From: Rutpela maculata
Taxonomy: Eukaryota; Arthropoda; Insecta; Coleoptera; Cerambycidae
Assembly (NCBI GenBank): GCA_936432065.2
Contig: OW386285.2
Coordinates: 259,335,317 to 259,399,316, forward strand
DNA length: 64,000 nucleotides
Reading direction: 5' to 3'
Below are positions 1 through 11,156 of this stretch, piece by piece; positions within the stretch are counted from its first letter, which is position 1; the number at the start of each line of letters is the position of its first letter. A program made the translations under genes and the position numbers. A model generated the notes under the pieces. That model searched no databases. It worked only from the letters and a program-made list of their open reading frames with translations, and had not been told where the DNA came from.

Positions 1-19
1 AATTTTTTATCAATTTTTA

Positions 20-1048
20 AAAATTCCTATTATACTGAATTTATCCTACGAGAGTGGTTTTCGCTCCAGGAGTACCTGAAGGTGTTAACAACGAGGTAAA
101 GGCTAATCTATATGTACGTGTTTATGAATGGCTTCCAGCGTGTCTGTCTACGTGCGTGCGTGTGTGTGTGATTATTTTTATCAAAGAACCTGCTCTTACC
201 AGCACTGTTTCTTATGAGAGCGTTCTTCTCATTGCCAACCAGGGTGATCCCATTTTTTTTGGTTTCCCTTTCTATCTGTTTATTTTTACTTTTTGTTGTT
301 TTTTAATTTTTTTTAATTTTTAAATATTGAGAATATCCATAGAATTTTCAGGAACAAGTGATCTGTTTCCAGCATCATGCATCGTTTGAAGGAGAATCAC
401 TGATGGATATTTTATGTGATTTTCATGCCGTGCATACCCCAAAAACCACAATACGCTTGTGTTTTCAGCGGTTTCGCATCAAATTCATTAGAACAATTTT
501 TCTCACAAACCGTCCTACGACTAAAATGAAAGAGGACATTTTTTATGTATTTTTAATTAGTGAATGACATTCTTGTACCAAAGTGAAAAAAAAATAGAAA
601 CAAGAAATTAATGCAAAATATCGACAACCCCCCTCAATATCACCCACTTACTGTAAAAAATATTTTTAAAAAATAATGTAAAAATAAGCTTGTATTATTG
701 TTCAATATGCGTATAAAGTCGCGTCTCTGTAAATCAAGGTTTCTGAAATATAAAATAATAATCAATTTTTGGGTGTCATTTTCAAAGGGCCGTAGCTCAA
801 GGTATTTGCGAATATATTTTTGCATGCAGAATCTGCAACAGAAGTTTATCATCGATATTTCTGGAGAACCTTGTATACCATTGCACATACATACACACAA
901 ACGCATGCATGCAGTACACACACATGCTGGAAGCCATTCATAAACACGTACATATAGATTACCCGTTACCTCGTTGTTAAGATCTTCAGGCACTCTTGGA
1001 GCGAAAACCACTCATAGGATAGATTCAGTGCAATGGGAATTTTTGACC
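20..1048. mobile_element. Inverted-repeat element with about 150-bp arms
   Basis: The stretch at about 20-168 returns in reverse complement at about 886-1047. Both arms contain the pieces TGGTTTTCGCTCCA and TATGTACGTGTTTATGAATG. Because the arms match, both strands encode the same short peptide beginning MVFAP; this is a by-product of the inverted repeat, not evidence for a gene. The interior (169-885) is AT-rich and non-coding as far as I can see. The left arm reaches nearly to the window edge, and part of base 1-20 also matches the reverse complement of 1138-1158, so the element may extend outward. No target duplication could be read. The superfamily is unknown. Confidence 0.75.
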
Positions 1049-1410
1049 AGCATGACCCTAACTACAAAATAGCAAAGTTTCAGCCAATCCCACCGAAGGA
1101 TGCCGGAATATGACATATATATATATTTTACCTAACCTAAAAATTGATAAAAAAATTCTGAACAAAATTCTTGAGCTTTACTGGACTTGAACAAAAATAT
1201 TTCGACCCTTGCAACTTTTTGCTAAAGTTAATAGTTTAAGAGGAGAAAGTTCTTGAATGTCTAAAATGGCGCAAATTACCCAACTTTGACAAGCTGTATC
1301 TCAAAAACTGTCCATAGGATTGGCTCGATGTGATAAGAACTTTTGATCAGCATGACTTGCACTACAAAATACCAAAATTTCAGCCGATTCCACCGAATCA
1401 ACATTTTCAT
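1020..1410. repeat. Degenerate direct repeat between two elements
   Basis: About 85 bp at 1020-1107 recurs at 1315-1400, with shared words such as CAGCATGAC, ACTACAAAATA and TTTCAGCC followed by CCACCGAA. The spacing is about 295 bp. The first copy overlaps the outer edge of the preceding inverted repeat. No coding frame is seen between the two copies. Confidence 0.55.
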
Positions 1411-2035
1411 GGGTTTTGTTCCGGGGTCCTTTGAGTTTTCGTAACAATTTTTTTTTTTAATCTTCGTCTTTTAATCAGCAATTGATCTGTCTAGATGAAT
1501 TTTTTATTTAGTTGTTGACAACTGTCAAAATTAGTGTCAAATATAAAAAAATACGATTTTTAGATAAATAATTCATACAATAACAGGTTGGTGTTCAGAA
1601 AAATATATATAGTGTTTTCAATGTACCTGGTTCCGAAGTTAACAGGAAAATATGTATTTCTAAATTTGGCAGCTGCCATAATTGTTGTCAAATTTCCAAA
1701 GATAGATGGAAGAGCTTATTAATTTTAAAAATGCCCTGTAAATGTATAGAAAAATAGATATATATTGTTTTTGATCTGTTTGATTTAGTAATTGACAGAA
1801 AAATATTAGTTTTAAATTTGGCAGCTGTCATAATTGCTGTCAATTTTCAAAATGTAGCGCTTATTAATTTTAAAAATGCACTATAAATGTATAGAAAAAT
1901 AGATATATATTGTTTTTAAACTGCCAGATTTAGTAGTTGACAGGGAAATACGGTTTTTAAATTTGGCAGCTGCCATGATTGCTGTCAAATTTCAAAAAAT
2001 AGAAGTTAGAGCTTATTAACTTTAAAAATACCCTG

Positions 2036-2948
2036 CACTCAAAGAAAATGATAGGTAAATTCAACCAAAAAGAGCATATGAAATCGCGCCTATCTAGTTT
2101 CATAGTTAAATCAATCAGAAAAGAATAGTTATACAACTTTATTTGTTTTCGTAAACAAATAGTAGTTTAATAATCATATCTTCTTGTAACAAATTAAATA
2201 GTACAATGACATTTTTTTATGTTCACTAACCATTTTCAATTTGGTCCACAATTAAATAGTACAACGACTTTGTTTTTTGTTCACCAACTAATTTTTAGGT
2301 TGATCTACACTTTATCGTATGATGAAGTTTTTTTTGGTTAGCCAAAATCTCAGTATTGAGACATCAGACCACTCAAACCAAAGATTAGAGATCGTTTGTA
2401 AGATCCACCCAAATATATCGATGATCCCTGAGAGAATTTGAACATTGCAATCATGTTATTAATTTTCTATAAATTCATAAGAGTATAAGATAATGCATGA
2501 TTGATTATTGTCAGTGATTTGTATGTGGCGTCATCTGGGAATAATTTCTGTAATAGACTACGCGGTAAGCAAGCAAATTTTATGGTAATTCTTTTAGAAC
2601 TTTTAGAAGACGACAATAATATTGGTTTGTCTGCCAAGTACAATAATACAGTGAACTAATACTGGGTTAGAATTACAATTCGATAATAGTTAAAAATAAA
2701 ATATACTATTATCTAGTTTAATTTGACAGAATTCAACAAAATAATAGCCAGACGAACAAAATAATAGTCTTATTCATCTATTTTTTAAGTTAATGTTTGT
2801 TTTTTTGTACGACAACTTTTTATTAATTAAAATAACAATCATCTCTTGTTTAAAAATACCATCAATATAGTTTGGTTTAACAAAATTACCGATATTGTTA
2901 GTTAACCATTTTTTTTTGTTGAATTTACTCATACTATTTCTTTGAGTG
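2036..2948. mobile_element. Nested 913-bp inverted-repeat element
   Basis: The ends read CACTCAAAGAAA on the left and TTTCTTTGAGTG on the right; the match continues inward through TAAATTCAAC and GTTGAATTTA. It lies inside the left arm of the foldback element. The flanks read CCCTG on the left and TGTGAATATA on the right, compatible with a 2-bp TG duplication. No coding frame is visible. Short runs are repeated inside it, such as ATTAAATAGTACAA (twice near 2195 and 2250). The superfamily is not assigned. Confidence 0.65.
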
Positions 2949-3040
2949 TGTGAATATATAGCAAAACGGATACAAATTGTTTTTAATGTACCTGGTTCCG
3001 ACGTTGACAGGAAAATATGATTTCTAAATTTGGCAGCCCG

Positions 3041-3340
3041 GAGCTCTGTTTATCAAAAAACAGGGAGGGAGGAGAGGTGTGAGAGGAGCAACGCCTCTTG
3101 AAAACCTCATCTACCCACTTACACAATAAAGGGGTACTAGAAGACCTAAATTACAAGTAGTTTATTCTAAGTACCTATTCTAGGGCTTTTTTTATATCGA
3201 CATATAAATCATCTATTATTCTTTATTAATAATATTTCATAATCGCTTAACACAAACATAGATAGTCTTACAACAGCTAAACATGGATATCTCTTATATA
3301 ACAGAATATAAAAATCAACAGAATATAACAGAATGTTTTA
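3041..3340. other. Unassigned 300-bp insert in the foldback element
   Basis: The sub-repeat sequence breaks off after GGCAGC (about 3040) and returns near 3350. The inserted stretch has a purine-rich start (about 3060-3095), then AT-rich DNA, and ends in a short local repeat around AGAATATAAAAATCAA (about 3305-3358). No coding frame or clear termini can be read. Confidence 0.35.
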
Positions 3341-3872
3341 AAAGAATATAAAAATCAAGTTCCCGTCAATTACGGAATCAGATACATATATCTATTTTTC
3401 TTTTCATTTCCAGGGTGTTTTTGAATTTAATAAATTCTTACCTCTATATTTTAAAATGAGACAGCAATTATGACAACTGCCAAATTTAAAAATGATATTT
3501 GCCTATCAGTTACGAAATCAGATAGATCAAAAATAATATATATCTATTTTTCTATACATTTATAGGGTATTTTTAAAATTAATAAGCTCTTACCTCTATA
3601 TTTTGAAATAAGACAGCAATTACGACAGCTTCCAAATTTAGAAACCATATTTTCCTGTCAACTACCAAATCTGGCAGTTTAAAAACATTATATATATCTA
3701 TTTTTCTATACATTTATAGGGTGTTTTTAAAATTTATAAGTTCTTACCTTTATGTTTTGAAATGAGACAGCAATTATGACAGCTGCCAAATTTAGAAATC
3801 ATATTTTCCTGTTAACTTCGGAACCAGGTACATTAAAAACAATTTGTATGCGTTTTGCTATATATTCACAAT

Positions 3873-4975
3873 GTATTTTCTACTGTCTCACTATAAATCA
3901 CGCCCTGTTATTAAAAAAACTCGAATCATATGGTATTCGCAATGTAGCATTATCATGGGTTAAGTCATATCTAACAGGAAGGTCACAAAATGTAAAAATA
4001 ATGGAAGAGGGCATAAAATATTCGAACAGCTTAAATATTAACACCGGAGTTCCGCAGGGGAGTGTACTAGGCCCATTATTATTTTTGATTTTTATCAATG
4101 ATATAATAAAAAATATTGACAACACTTTTTTAACACTCTTTGCTGATGATACGTCTTCTATTATTTCTGCCAATAACATTGAAAATCTTAGCAAAAATGC
4201 TACAAATTGCGTTAAACAAATGGCAGAGTGGTGTCAAAAAAATGGCCTAGTCCTCAACACTCAAAAAACAAATCTTTTATTATTTTCCCCTATTGGAGTG
4301 AGCAATAATATCAGTTTAATGGTTAAAACAGAATCTCAGTTATTAAATCAGGATGAACATGTAAAATTTTTAGGTATAGAAATGGACCAAAATTGTTCCT
4401 GGGATTTTCATGTTAAAAGTCTAACCAGCAAACTTGCTACAAAAAATTATGCCATCCTGCAGCTAAGGGGTGTAGTAAATATCGAGACAATTAAATCTTT
4501 TTATTATGGGCAAATAAATTCGATGCTTTCTTATGGTATTCTATGCTGGGGTAACTGCTCTGGGATAGAGAAAGTGTTTTTATTACAAAAGAGAATAATA
4601 AGGAGTATGTTTCAACTTAACTATATAACTTCCTGCAGGCCCTATTTCAAACAACATGGAATCCTTACGGTTTACTCATTATATATTTTAGAATGTGTGT
4701 GTTATGTCAGGAAAAATATTGATCAAATACCTAAATGTAGTGACATAAACAAATACACTACGCGTGCCGCTAATGACTTATATGTTCCACCGAGTAGGTT
4801 GGCTCAGGTGGGCAGGGGACCATATACAACTTCTATTAAGCTTTACAATCACCTACCTCAGAGTCTGAAGGATTTAAGCAGCTTCAAACAGTTTAGAAAC
4901 CATGTTAAAAACCTATTAAAAAATCAGTGTTTCTATTCCCTATCCGAATTCTTTCAATTTCGAAATAGCCATTAA
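3873..4975 (+). pseudogene. 5'-truncated non-LTR reverse transcriptase
   Basis: This is the C-terminal two thirds of a non-LTR retrotransposon polyprotein, the enzyme that copies element RNA into DNA at the target site. The frame shows HALLLKKLESYGI (region after RT motif A), GVPQGSVLGPLLF (motif B), FADDTS (the catalytic Asp pair of motif C), then FLGIEMD, LSYGILCWG and, near the end, LYNHLPQSLKDL, all typical of insect Jockey/CR1-like enzymes. It ends at TAA 4973-4975. The endonuclease and first RT motifs are missing. Where the first catalytic Asp should lie (usual pattern AFD), the sequence reads VFYC, right at the 5' junction, so that residue appears lost or replaced by junction sequence. 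The element sits inside the foldback arm and is followed by an ATT-repeat tail. The copy is dead. Confidence 0.88.
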
Positions 4976-5258
4976 TTGAGGACCTGAAAAATCCAATTTT
5001 ATTGACTGTTTTCTTTTGTTGTCAAATATTTTAAATGTCTTGGGACAATTTTGTGATAATAGGCTAGGTTGTTTTATACTTTTTATCAAGTTATTAATTT
5101 TTATATTGACTACATATATTTTTAAACTGTGTATTTATATATATTCTCGTATTATTTTAATGTGTCATGTGTTACGTTGTATTGTGTGTACTATTTGATA
5201 ATGCCAAAACTGTTATTGCAGTCTAATTGGAAATAAAATATATTATTATTATTATTTT
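4976..5258 (+). other. 3' UTR and ATT-repeat tail of the retrotransposon
   Basis: The region after the reverse-transcriptase stop is AT-rich and ends in AAATAAAATA followed by about five ATT units (5241-5258). Foldback sub-repeat sequence resumes directly afterwards (TTTTTAAAGTTAATAAG). A short tandem 3' tail in place of poly(A) is common in several insect non-LTR clades, so this marks the 3' end of the inserted copy. Confidence 0.7.
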
Positions 5259-6003
5259 TAAAGTTAATAAGGTCTAACTTCTGTTTTTTGAAATTTGACA
5301 GCAATTATGGCAGCTGCCAAATTTAAAAACCATATTTCCCTGTCAACTACTAAATCTGGCAGTTTAAAAACAATATATATATCTATTTTTCTATACATTT
5401 ATAGTGCATTTTTAAAATTAATAAGCTGTTACCTCTATATTTTGAAAATTGACAGAAATTATGACAGCTGCCAAATTTAAGACTCATATTTTCCTGTCAA
5501 TTACTAAATCAAACAAATCAAAAACAATATATATCTATTTTTCTATACATTTACAGGGTATTTTTAAAATTAATAAGCTTTTCCATCTATCTTTGGAAAT
5601 TTGACAACAATTATGGCAGCTGCCAAATTTAGAAGTACATATTTTCCTGTCAACTTCTGAACCAGGTACTATATATATTTTTCTGAACACCAACCTGTCA
5701 TTGTATGAATTATTTATCTAAAAATCGTATTTTTTGACAGTTGTCAACAACTAAATCAAAAATTCATCTAGACAGATCAATAGCTGATTAAAAGACGAAG
5801 ATTTAAAAAAAAAATTGTTACGAAAACTCAAATTTACGGCCCGTTAGAATAAATTTAATAGAAAAAACAGTATCTTTTTGTAAAAATATCTTTTATTAAA
5901 AATTAAAAAAAAATGAAAAATGAAATTTCAAAATCCGGCTAGAGGGATTGATGGGTAAATTCAAGACGAACATTTAAAAAAAAAAAATGTCTCCATTACT
6001 TAA

Positions 6004-6692
6004 AAAACCGCTGCCCAAGGAATCACTACTTCCACATCCAGATTTTCTATCCAAGTCACTCACAACGAAAAAATTTTGTATGTGGAAATAATTGCTTATG
6101 GAACTTTAATAATATAATATTTGAAATCTTCTACCCCAAAAACCTATAAAATGATACCCCACATAGGTAGTGGGGTGGGGGTGGTGCTAGAGGGTGGTAG
6201 TGGGGGTGGATGAATTAAAAAAATATTTCAAGGTTTCTGGTTCTTGTATACACACACTAAATCACAATTTTTTTTCATCCCCTTTAATAATGGGGTGGGG
6301 GTGGTAATGGGGGTGGCTAATGCCAAAAATTTTTTTGAGACCTTAGCTTCTCTTTAATATACTAAATACCAATTTTCTGGACTCTTACCTGCTTAATTTA
6401 CCTATTTACCCCAAATTTACCGCAATTTACCCCCAACCCTTCGATGGAACAATATGAAAATATAATCTAGTTCCAGATCACGTTAAAATACATACGTGTA
6501 CCAAATTTCAAGTCAATATCTTAAACGGTTCCAGAGTAAACGTGCGCACAAAAAAAAGTTACAGACCGACAGACAGACAGAATTTTTTTTTTCGCTCAAA
6601 CTTAAAATCTCGACATTCTAAGCCTATTTGAACAATAAAAATTTTTAAAAATTTTTTTGTCGTTACTATACTTCCACTGGATGTGGGAGTAA
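6004..6692. repeat. R repeat, copy A
   Basis: First of six copies of a dispersed repeat seen in this window. The copy order is: CCAAGGAATCACTACTTCC at the start, GT-rich GGGGTGGGGGTGGT blocks, a pyrimidine-rich TTTACCTATTTACCCC stretch, then AAATTTCAAGTCAATATC, AAACGGTTCCAGAGTAA, a GACA microsatellite, and ACTGGATGTGG at the end. ACTTCCACATCCAG near the start is inverted near the end. No protein is encoded. The preceding gap (5834-6003) is AT-rich and featureless. Confidence 0.8.
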
Positions 6693-6875
6693 TTTACGAC
6701 CTCTATTAGTAATTTGGGTGGAACACTGGCATTTCTCGCCACTGTGCGGCGCCATACATGCTTTCACGAATATTAATTAATTTACATAGTAATTATAATG
6801 ACTGACTGACTGAGCCACTAGAGAAAATTAATTTTCGTATCCCGCGAATATTTATATTCCAGCTTTTACCTATAA

Positions 6876-8526
6876 ACCAGTGCCAATCCGGTTTCCAGAG
6901 GCCAAAAATCTGAAAAATTATTAGCAGTATATAGGTGGTGGGAAAATTTAGGATTAATGGTATAAAAATGTATAGGTTATGTCAAATAAAAGTTGTAGAT
7001 ATGGGTCATTCTCTGGTTTGGAGCAATCTTGATTATTGAATATGTAAAAAAAAAACCTCAATGAAAAAATCTGAAAAAAATTAAATGATGTTGAAATGAC
7101 TAGCATATTGTTATGCTATCTTTAACAGAGCTTAAAAATTAGTTTTTTTTATAAAAAAATACATGGTTCCACGTTAATGACAGGGCCTGTCCATGTTAAT
7201 GACTTGTACATGCCAGTGACAAAATCTGTTAACGTTAGTTTTGGCTAGGTTATTATTAATAGTTTTTATTATGTATAATAAAAAATAATACAACATTTGT
7301 TATAAGAATATTATAATTTATAGCAACGCATATTTTATAAAAATATAAAATGTAATTTTTTATTTTCTCACGTCTTTTCTTCTCACATTCTCGTTTTCTT
7401 TTCTTCCTTTCTTCGTCAGTTAATTTAGTTCGTTCCATTTCACAATATTCTAATTATATCCTGCAAATTTAAAAAAAAATGTCATTACCATGGACCCCGC
7501 TCATTAGCATGGATATTATCGGTCCATGTTAATGACAAGTAATTCCGTCCATGTTAATGACAAAATGATTTTTGAAGTTGATACTGAGTATAAAAAATGT
7601 TTTCACTAAAATGCTTGTTTGCGTACTTGAAGTATTTGATGGAAAATAAGTAATCACATAATTTTCAAAATTAAAAGGATTGTAACATTGAACTTACAGT
7701 AACTGTGTTAATGGCACACAATTAACATAACTTTGTCAATGTATAGCAAACCTTCTATCTTAAGAGTCTAAACACTACTGAACAACTCCAAATCTTATGT
7801 AGACTGTTTCTCACACTAATCACACATATATTAACACTGTTGCTATTTTTTACAAAATTCGTTAAATTGAGAATTTTAAAGGTAAATTTATTTCCATGTT
7901 AATGACAATAAAATGGAGGACAAAGTTTATCGCTTTGTAAAATACTACATAAATAAAATTAGGTAATCAGTAAAATTATATGATAATGCACAAACATTCT
8001 TTTCAAGAAGGACATCCATGATAATTCATTCCAATAAAAGGAGACGTGTAAAATACACAATTTTCTATTAAAAATCTGCCGAGGACATGCCATGTTAATG
8101 ACATTTTGACCATAAAGTAATTGTTTCAACACAATTGTTCATGTTAAAATAAAATAAACAAATGTGGCCTAGTAGAGCCTGCTTTAGACGGTAATAGGCA
8201 TAAAATCAAAAACAAAAAAAATTATGTGGTTTTCAAGTTATCATTCAGGGACGCAATATTTCCTCAATCTAGAGAATATCCCATATCTCAATTATCTGCA
8301 ACTTTTACATTAAACTTTTTTTGGTAGGAGGTCTAGTTTTGCCAGAAATTGTAAAAAATCACGTTTTACCTCTATAAACACACCTTCTTGCACCCCCACT
8401 TCCGGTTATCTGTTGCTGTCCAATCGATTTTTCCCCATTTATATACCATTAATCCTAAATTTTCCAACCACCCATATACTGCTAAGAATTTTTTTTTTTT
8501 TTTTCAAGAACTATTGGCACACTGGT
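6876..8526. mobile_element. Inverted-repeat element with a recurring internal motif
   Basis: The left end (ACCAGTGCCAAT, about 6877) is matched by ATTGGCACACTGGT at about 8514-8527. Longer matches follow inward, for example TTTAGGATTAATGGTAT (about 6949) against ATACCATTAATCCTAAA (about 8443) and sequence near 6985 against about 8300. The interior carries the 12-mer CATGTTAATGAC or close variants at about 7171, 7193, 7525, 7550, 7895 and 8091, with related inverted forms near 7480-7510. The meaning of the motif is unknown. The 168 bp before the element show nothing recognisable. Confidence 0.6.
7256..7438 (-). CDS. Basic N-terminal fragment inside the element
   Basis: A 60-codon minus-strand frame begins MERTKLTDEERKKRKREC and stays Lys/Arg-rich for about 28 residues, then turns into AT-driven hydrophobic sequence without domain character. 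The charged start resembles the basic N-terminal segments of many uncharacterised, multicopy transposon-associated proteins of insects (from memory, not searched). Only the first 28 or so residues look like real coding sequence; the rest could be intron or decay. It lies in the middle of the inverted-repeat element at 6876-8526, so it is probably a relic of that element's protein. Confidence 0.35.
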   Translation of the reverse strand: MERTKLTDEERKKRKRECEKKRREKIKNYILYFYKICVAINYNILITNVVLFFIIHNKNY

Positions 8527-9377
8527 CTACTACCTCAACCACGCACAAATATCTTAAAGGTTTTCTCCTCTTTACGCTATATGTAACAATGGGGTATTTT
8601 CAAATTTTTTTTTATTGAATAATATCATAGAATATGTACAAACAAGCCTTCCAATACAGATTTCCGCGGAAATAATTATCAATTTTTTGAGAAAACAGAA
8701 GTTAAAATAAGTGGCGCAACAGGTGTTTTAAATTGGTGACGTAGGTAATTTGGCCGATGACGTAGGTAGACTGTATGGATTTACAATTAATTATTTTTTA
8801 TTTATTTGTTTTTATCATGATTAGAGAATATTATTTGGGTATTTAGCAGATCACAACTTAAACACATTTTTATTTATTACGAAATTACCTATTTTCTGTA
8901 TATTGTTGCCCTAATCTGGGCACGCTACTAATATATATAGTTAGGCAAATACTTTAAAACACTCATCATTGGAGAACCAATCAAAACAACTACTCTTCTA
9001 GCTAATACTGACGAAGTATTGAATTATATGATATGATTCTTACAAAACAGTGTGGTGTTGCCGAGTTGAAATTCCTTCTCTAGTTCTAGAAAGGATAATT
9101 AAAGAAAACAGCAGTATAAAGCTTATTTATTAAATCAATTTTAATATATTTATCCACGAAATTTAATTTTGTGATGTAAAAAATAATAATAGGCGTGAAT
9201 TATTAAATATTTTAAATATTTTTTAATGCCGATTAGATTTTTAAAAACATATTTAGCAATATATGGCAACAATGTCAACGGCCAGTCAAATGACAGATGT
9301 GTTCTAACGTCGTGTAGATTTGAAGCATTTCAGTTTCTTTTATCGAGGTATTTGTTGTAATTTACAAATATAAGGTA
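8527..9377. other. Unassigned AT-rich stretch
   Basis: No coding frame, inverted repeat or microsatellite stands out. A short local repeat TGACGTAGGTA occurs twice near 8739 and 8759. Confidence 0.4.
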
Positions 9378-9720
9378 ATGTCATTTAAAAGGTGTTTTTT
9401 AAAAAATTGTGGAAACAAATGTGTTCCGGGAAAAAAGTTTTTAACTGCTCCGAAAAATATGGATATTCGAAGAACTTAGCTGTTTTCTTTCGTACTAAAC
9501 GAACTGATTGCAATCACTAAACAGACAATCAAATCGAGATATTTTTGAAATACTTAATCTCTATTCGTTACTTACTGATTGTATTTCACTTTGTTCAGCA
9601 CGAAAGAAAACAGCTCTTGGTAGCAAGCTTCCAACATTTCTGATCCCATCTCTTCAAAAATCAAAATTTCGTTTATAGAAAGTCATAATCAACTTTGCGC
9701 AAATTGGATGAATCTCCTTT
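9378..9720 (+). pseudogene. THAP-type zinc-finger fragment split by a miniature element
   Basis: ATG at 9378 opens a frame with C-x4-C (CFLKNC), then PGKKFLTAPKN and RR, and is closed by TAG (9477-9479) that lies at the border of an inserted element (9478-9615). If the insert and one copy of its CTT duplication are ignored, the frame runs RRT-W, putting the Trp where THAP domains have their conserved Trp. Further on it has one stop, then reads LCAN-W about 49 residues after the second Cys, where C-x2-H is expected. THAP domains are C2CH zinc fingers that bind DNA and occur in host factors and in P-element-like transposases. The His is replaced and a stop is present, so the copy was probably already decaying. 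It could be host or transposon derived. Confidence 0.6.
9478..9615. mobile_element. 138-bp miniature element in the THAP fragment
   Basis: The left end AGCTGTTTTCTTTCGT is exactly inverted at the right end ACGAAAGAAAACAGCT, with a weaker match about 25 bp further inward. The 3-bp flank CTT occurs at 9475-9477 and again at 9616-9618. A 3-bp target duplication is usual for PIF/Harbinger elements, though CTT is not the common TWA form. It has no coding capacity. Confidence 0.75.
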
Positions 9721-10285
9721 CACAAAATTCAATTCCATCTTAATAGTTTATTGATAAAATACAAAATAACAAAATCAAACGTCACATAAACAAACAACAA
9801 ATACATCTAATCAAATATGCCTCTTTCACTTGTATTGTGACAAGAAGTGACAATTGACAGCATGCAAGCAAAGGTGGAAGAGGGAAGAGCCGTTTTTTTA
9901 TACAATGCTGCCACGTAATCCTCCCATGAGTTTTGTTTACATTTTTAAAATAACTTATAAATAATAACAAACATAAATACCTTTTATAACCTTCTAAATA
10001 CATGTATATAATATTTATTCATTTTCAAGATACTGAACAAAATAAAAGTGTTATAGGTAAAATAATGTAAAGTAAATACACAATTTGGCATTCATATAAG
10101 ATAGTTACAGTCTAAGCGAAAGTTGTCTATTATTGGTTAAATTATTTCCCGCCAAATAAAATCATTTGAAATCTGTGTCTAGACGGGCGTATTCTTATTT
10201 CCTATTTTTATTTAAGAAATTATTGTTCTGGTTTAAATTGATTATGCAGTAATTGTTAAAATAATAACATTACTTCATATATATA
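9721..10285. other. Unassigned AT-rich stretch
   Basis: No recognisable gene or repeat. The open frames here are short and lack domain character. Confidence 0.35.
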
Positions 10286-11156
10286 CAGGGTGTGTCATCT
10301 AAAAGTCCCCGGGTGATTATCTCGTAAAATAATAAACAAATTTAAAATTTGTAAATCGCGGATAATTGACACCAAAAAGGTCTTAAATAACTGCAGTTAG
10401 AATTGTTCCTTCGCAGTGTACAGAGATGGCGCTGCGGTGAGAAATTATTTTTCGATGGCTGAAACCGTGAAACTTGATTCATGCGATTAATGAATAAACT
10501 GTGAATAATTTTGATTATAGAGAAAATTTTGTAAAAACGGGCCGTTTTGGAGCTACATGATTTTCTTCTTCATTTCTTGTTTATGTAAATTTTTAAAACT
10601 CCTCTAACTTTTTAGTTAATAATTTTAGAACATTAATTATTTAAAGCTTTTATCTTATTAAATGCAATACTCCTTATATTATTACATATTTTGAAAATTT
10701 TTACTAATTTCAATTTTAAAAATTGGTTGCATTTGAAAATTTCTGAAAATTTTCAAAATTTTCAAAATATGTAATAATATAGGAAGTATGGAATATAATA
10801 AGATAAAAGTTCTAAATAATTGGTGTTCTAAAATGATAAACAGAAAAGTTACAGGAGTTTTCAAAATTTACAGACAAAAAAATTCGTGTAGCTCCAAAAC
10901 GGCTGGTATTTACAAAATTCTTTACATAGTCAAAATTATTCACAATTTATTCATCGTATGAATCATGTTTCATGGTTCCAGCCATCGAACAATAATTTCT
11001 CACCGCAACGCCATCTCTGTGCACTGCGAAGGAACAATTCTAACTGCAGTTATTTAAGACCTTTTTTTGGTGTCAATTATCCGAGATTTACAAATTTTAA
11101 ATATCTTTATTATTTTACGAGATAATGACCCGGGGACTCTTAGATGAAACACCCTG
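10286..11156. mobile_element. 871-bp near-complete palindrome with mariner-like ends
   Basis: The element begins CAGGGTGTGTCATC and ends GATGAAACACCCTG, with TA on both outer sides (10284-10285 and 11157-11158). Almost the whole length is an inverted repeat: each arm of about 430 bp carries the pieces CCCGGG, CTGCAGTT, GAAGGAACAATTC and GGAGCTAC, meeting near 10720. Ends of the form CAGGGTG with a TA target are typical of Tc1/mariner-type miniature elements of insects. No transposase is encoded. Confidence 0.85.

Larger units (their letters stand above)
1425..5833. mobile_element. Foldback element with sub-repeated arms
   Basis: The left end (GAGTTTTCGTAAC, about 1430) is matched in reverse complement at the right end (GTTACGAAAACTC, about 5831). 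The arms then run inward through shared sequence such as TTCATCTAGACAGATC and ACCAGGTAC. Each arm is built of units of about 150 bp that begin near AAATTTGGCAGCTGCC: three on the left (about 1662, 1813, 1959) and several on the right (about 3478, 3630, 3785, 5317, 5467, 5617). Sub-repeats inside long terminal inverted repeats are the classic layout of foldback elements. The element is broken up by a nested inverted-repeat element (2036-2948), an unassigned 300-bp insert (about 3040-3340) and a reverse-transcriptase fragment (about 3873-5258). A transposase is not visible. Confidence 0.75.

Noticed and set aside
54..1011. Two similar proteins starting MVFAP on opposite strands
   Set aside because: They arise from the two arms of an inverted repeat; the rest of each frame is AT-driven and shows no domain.
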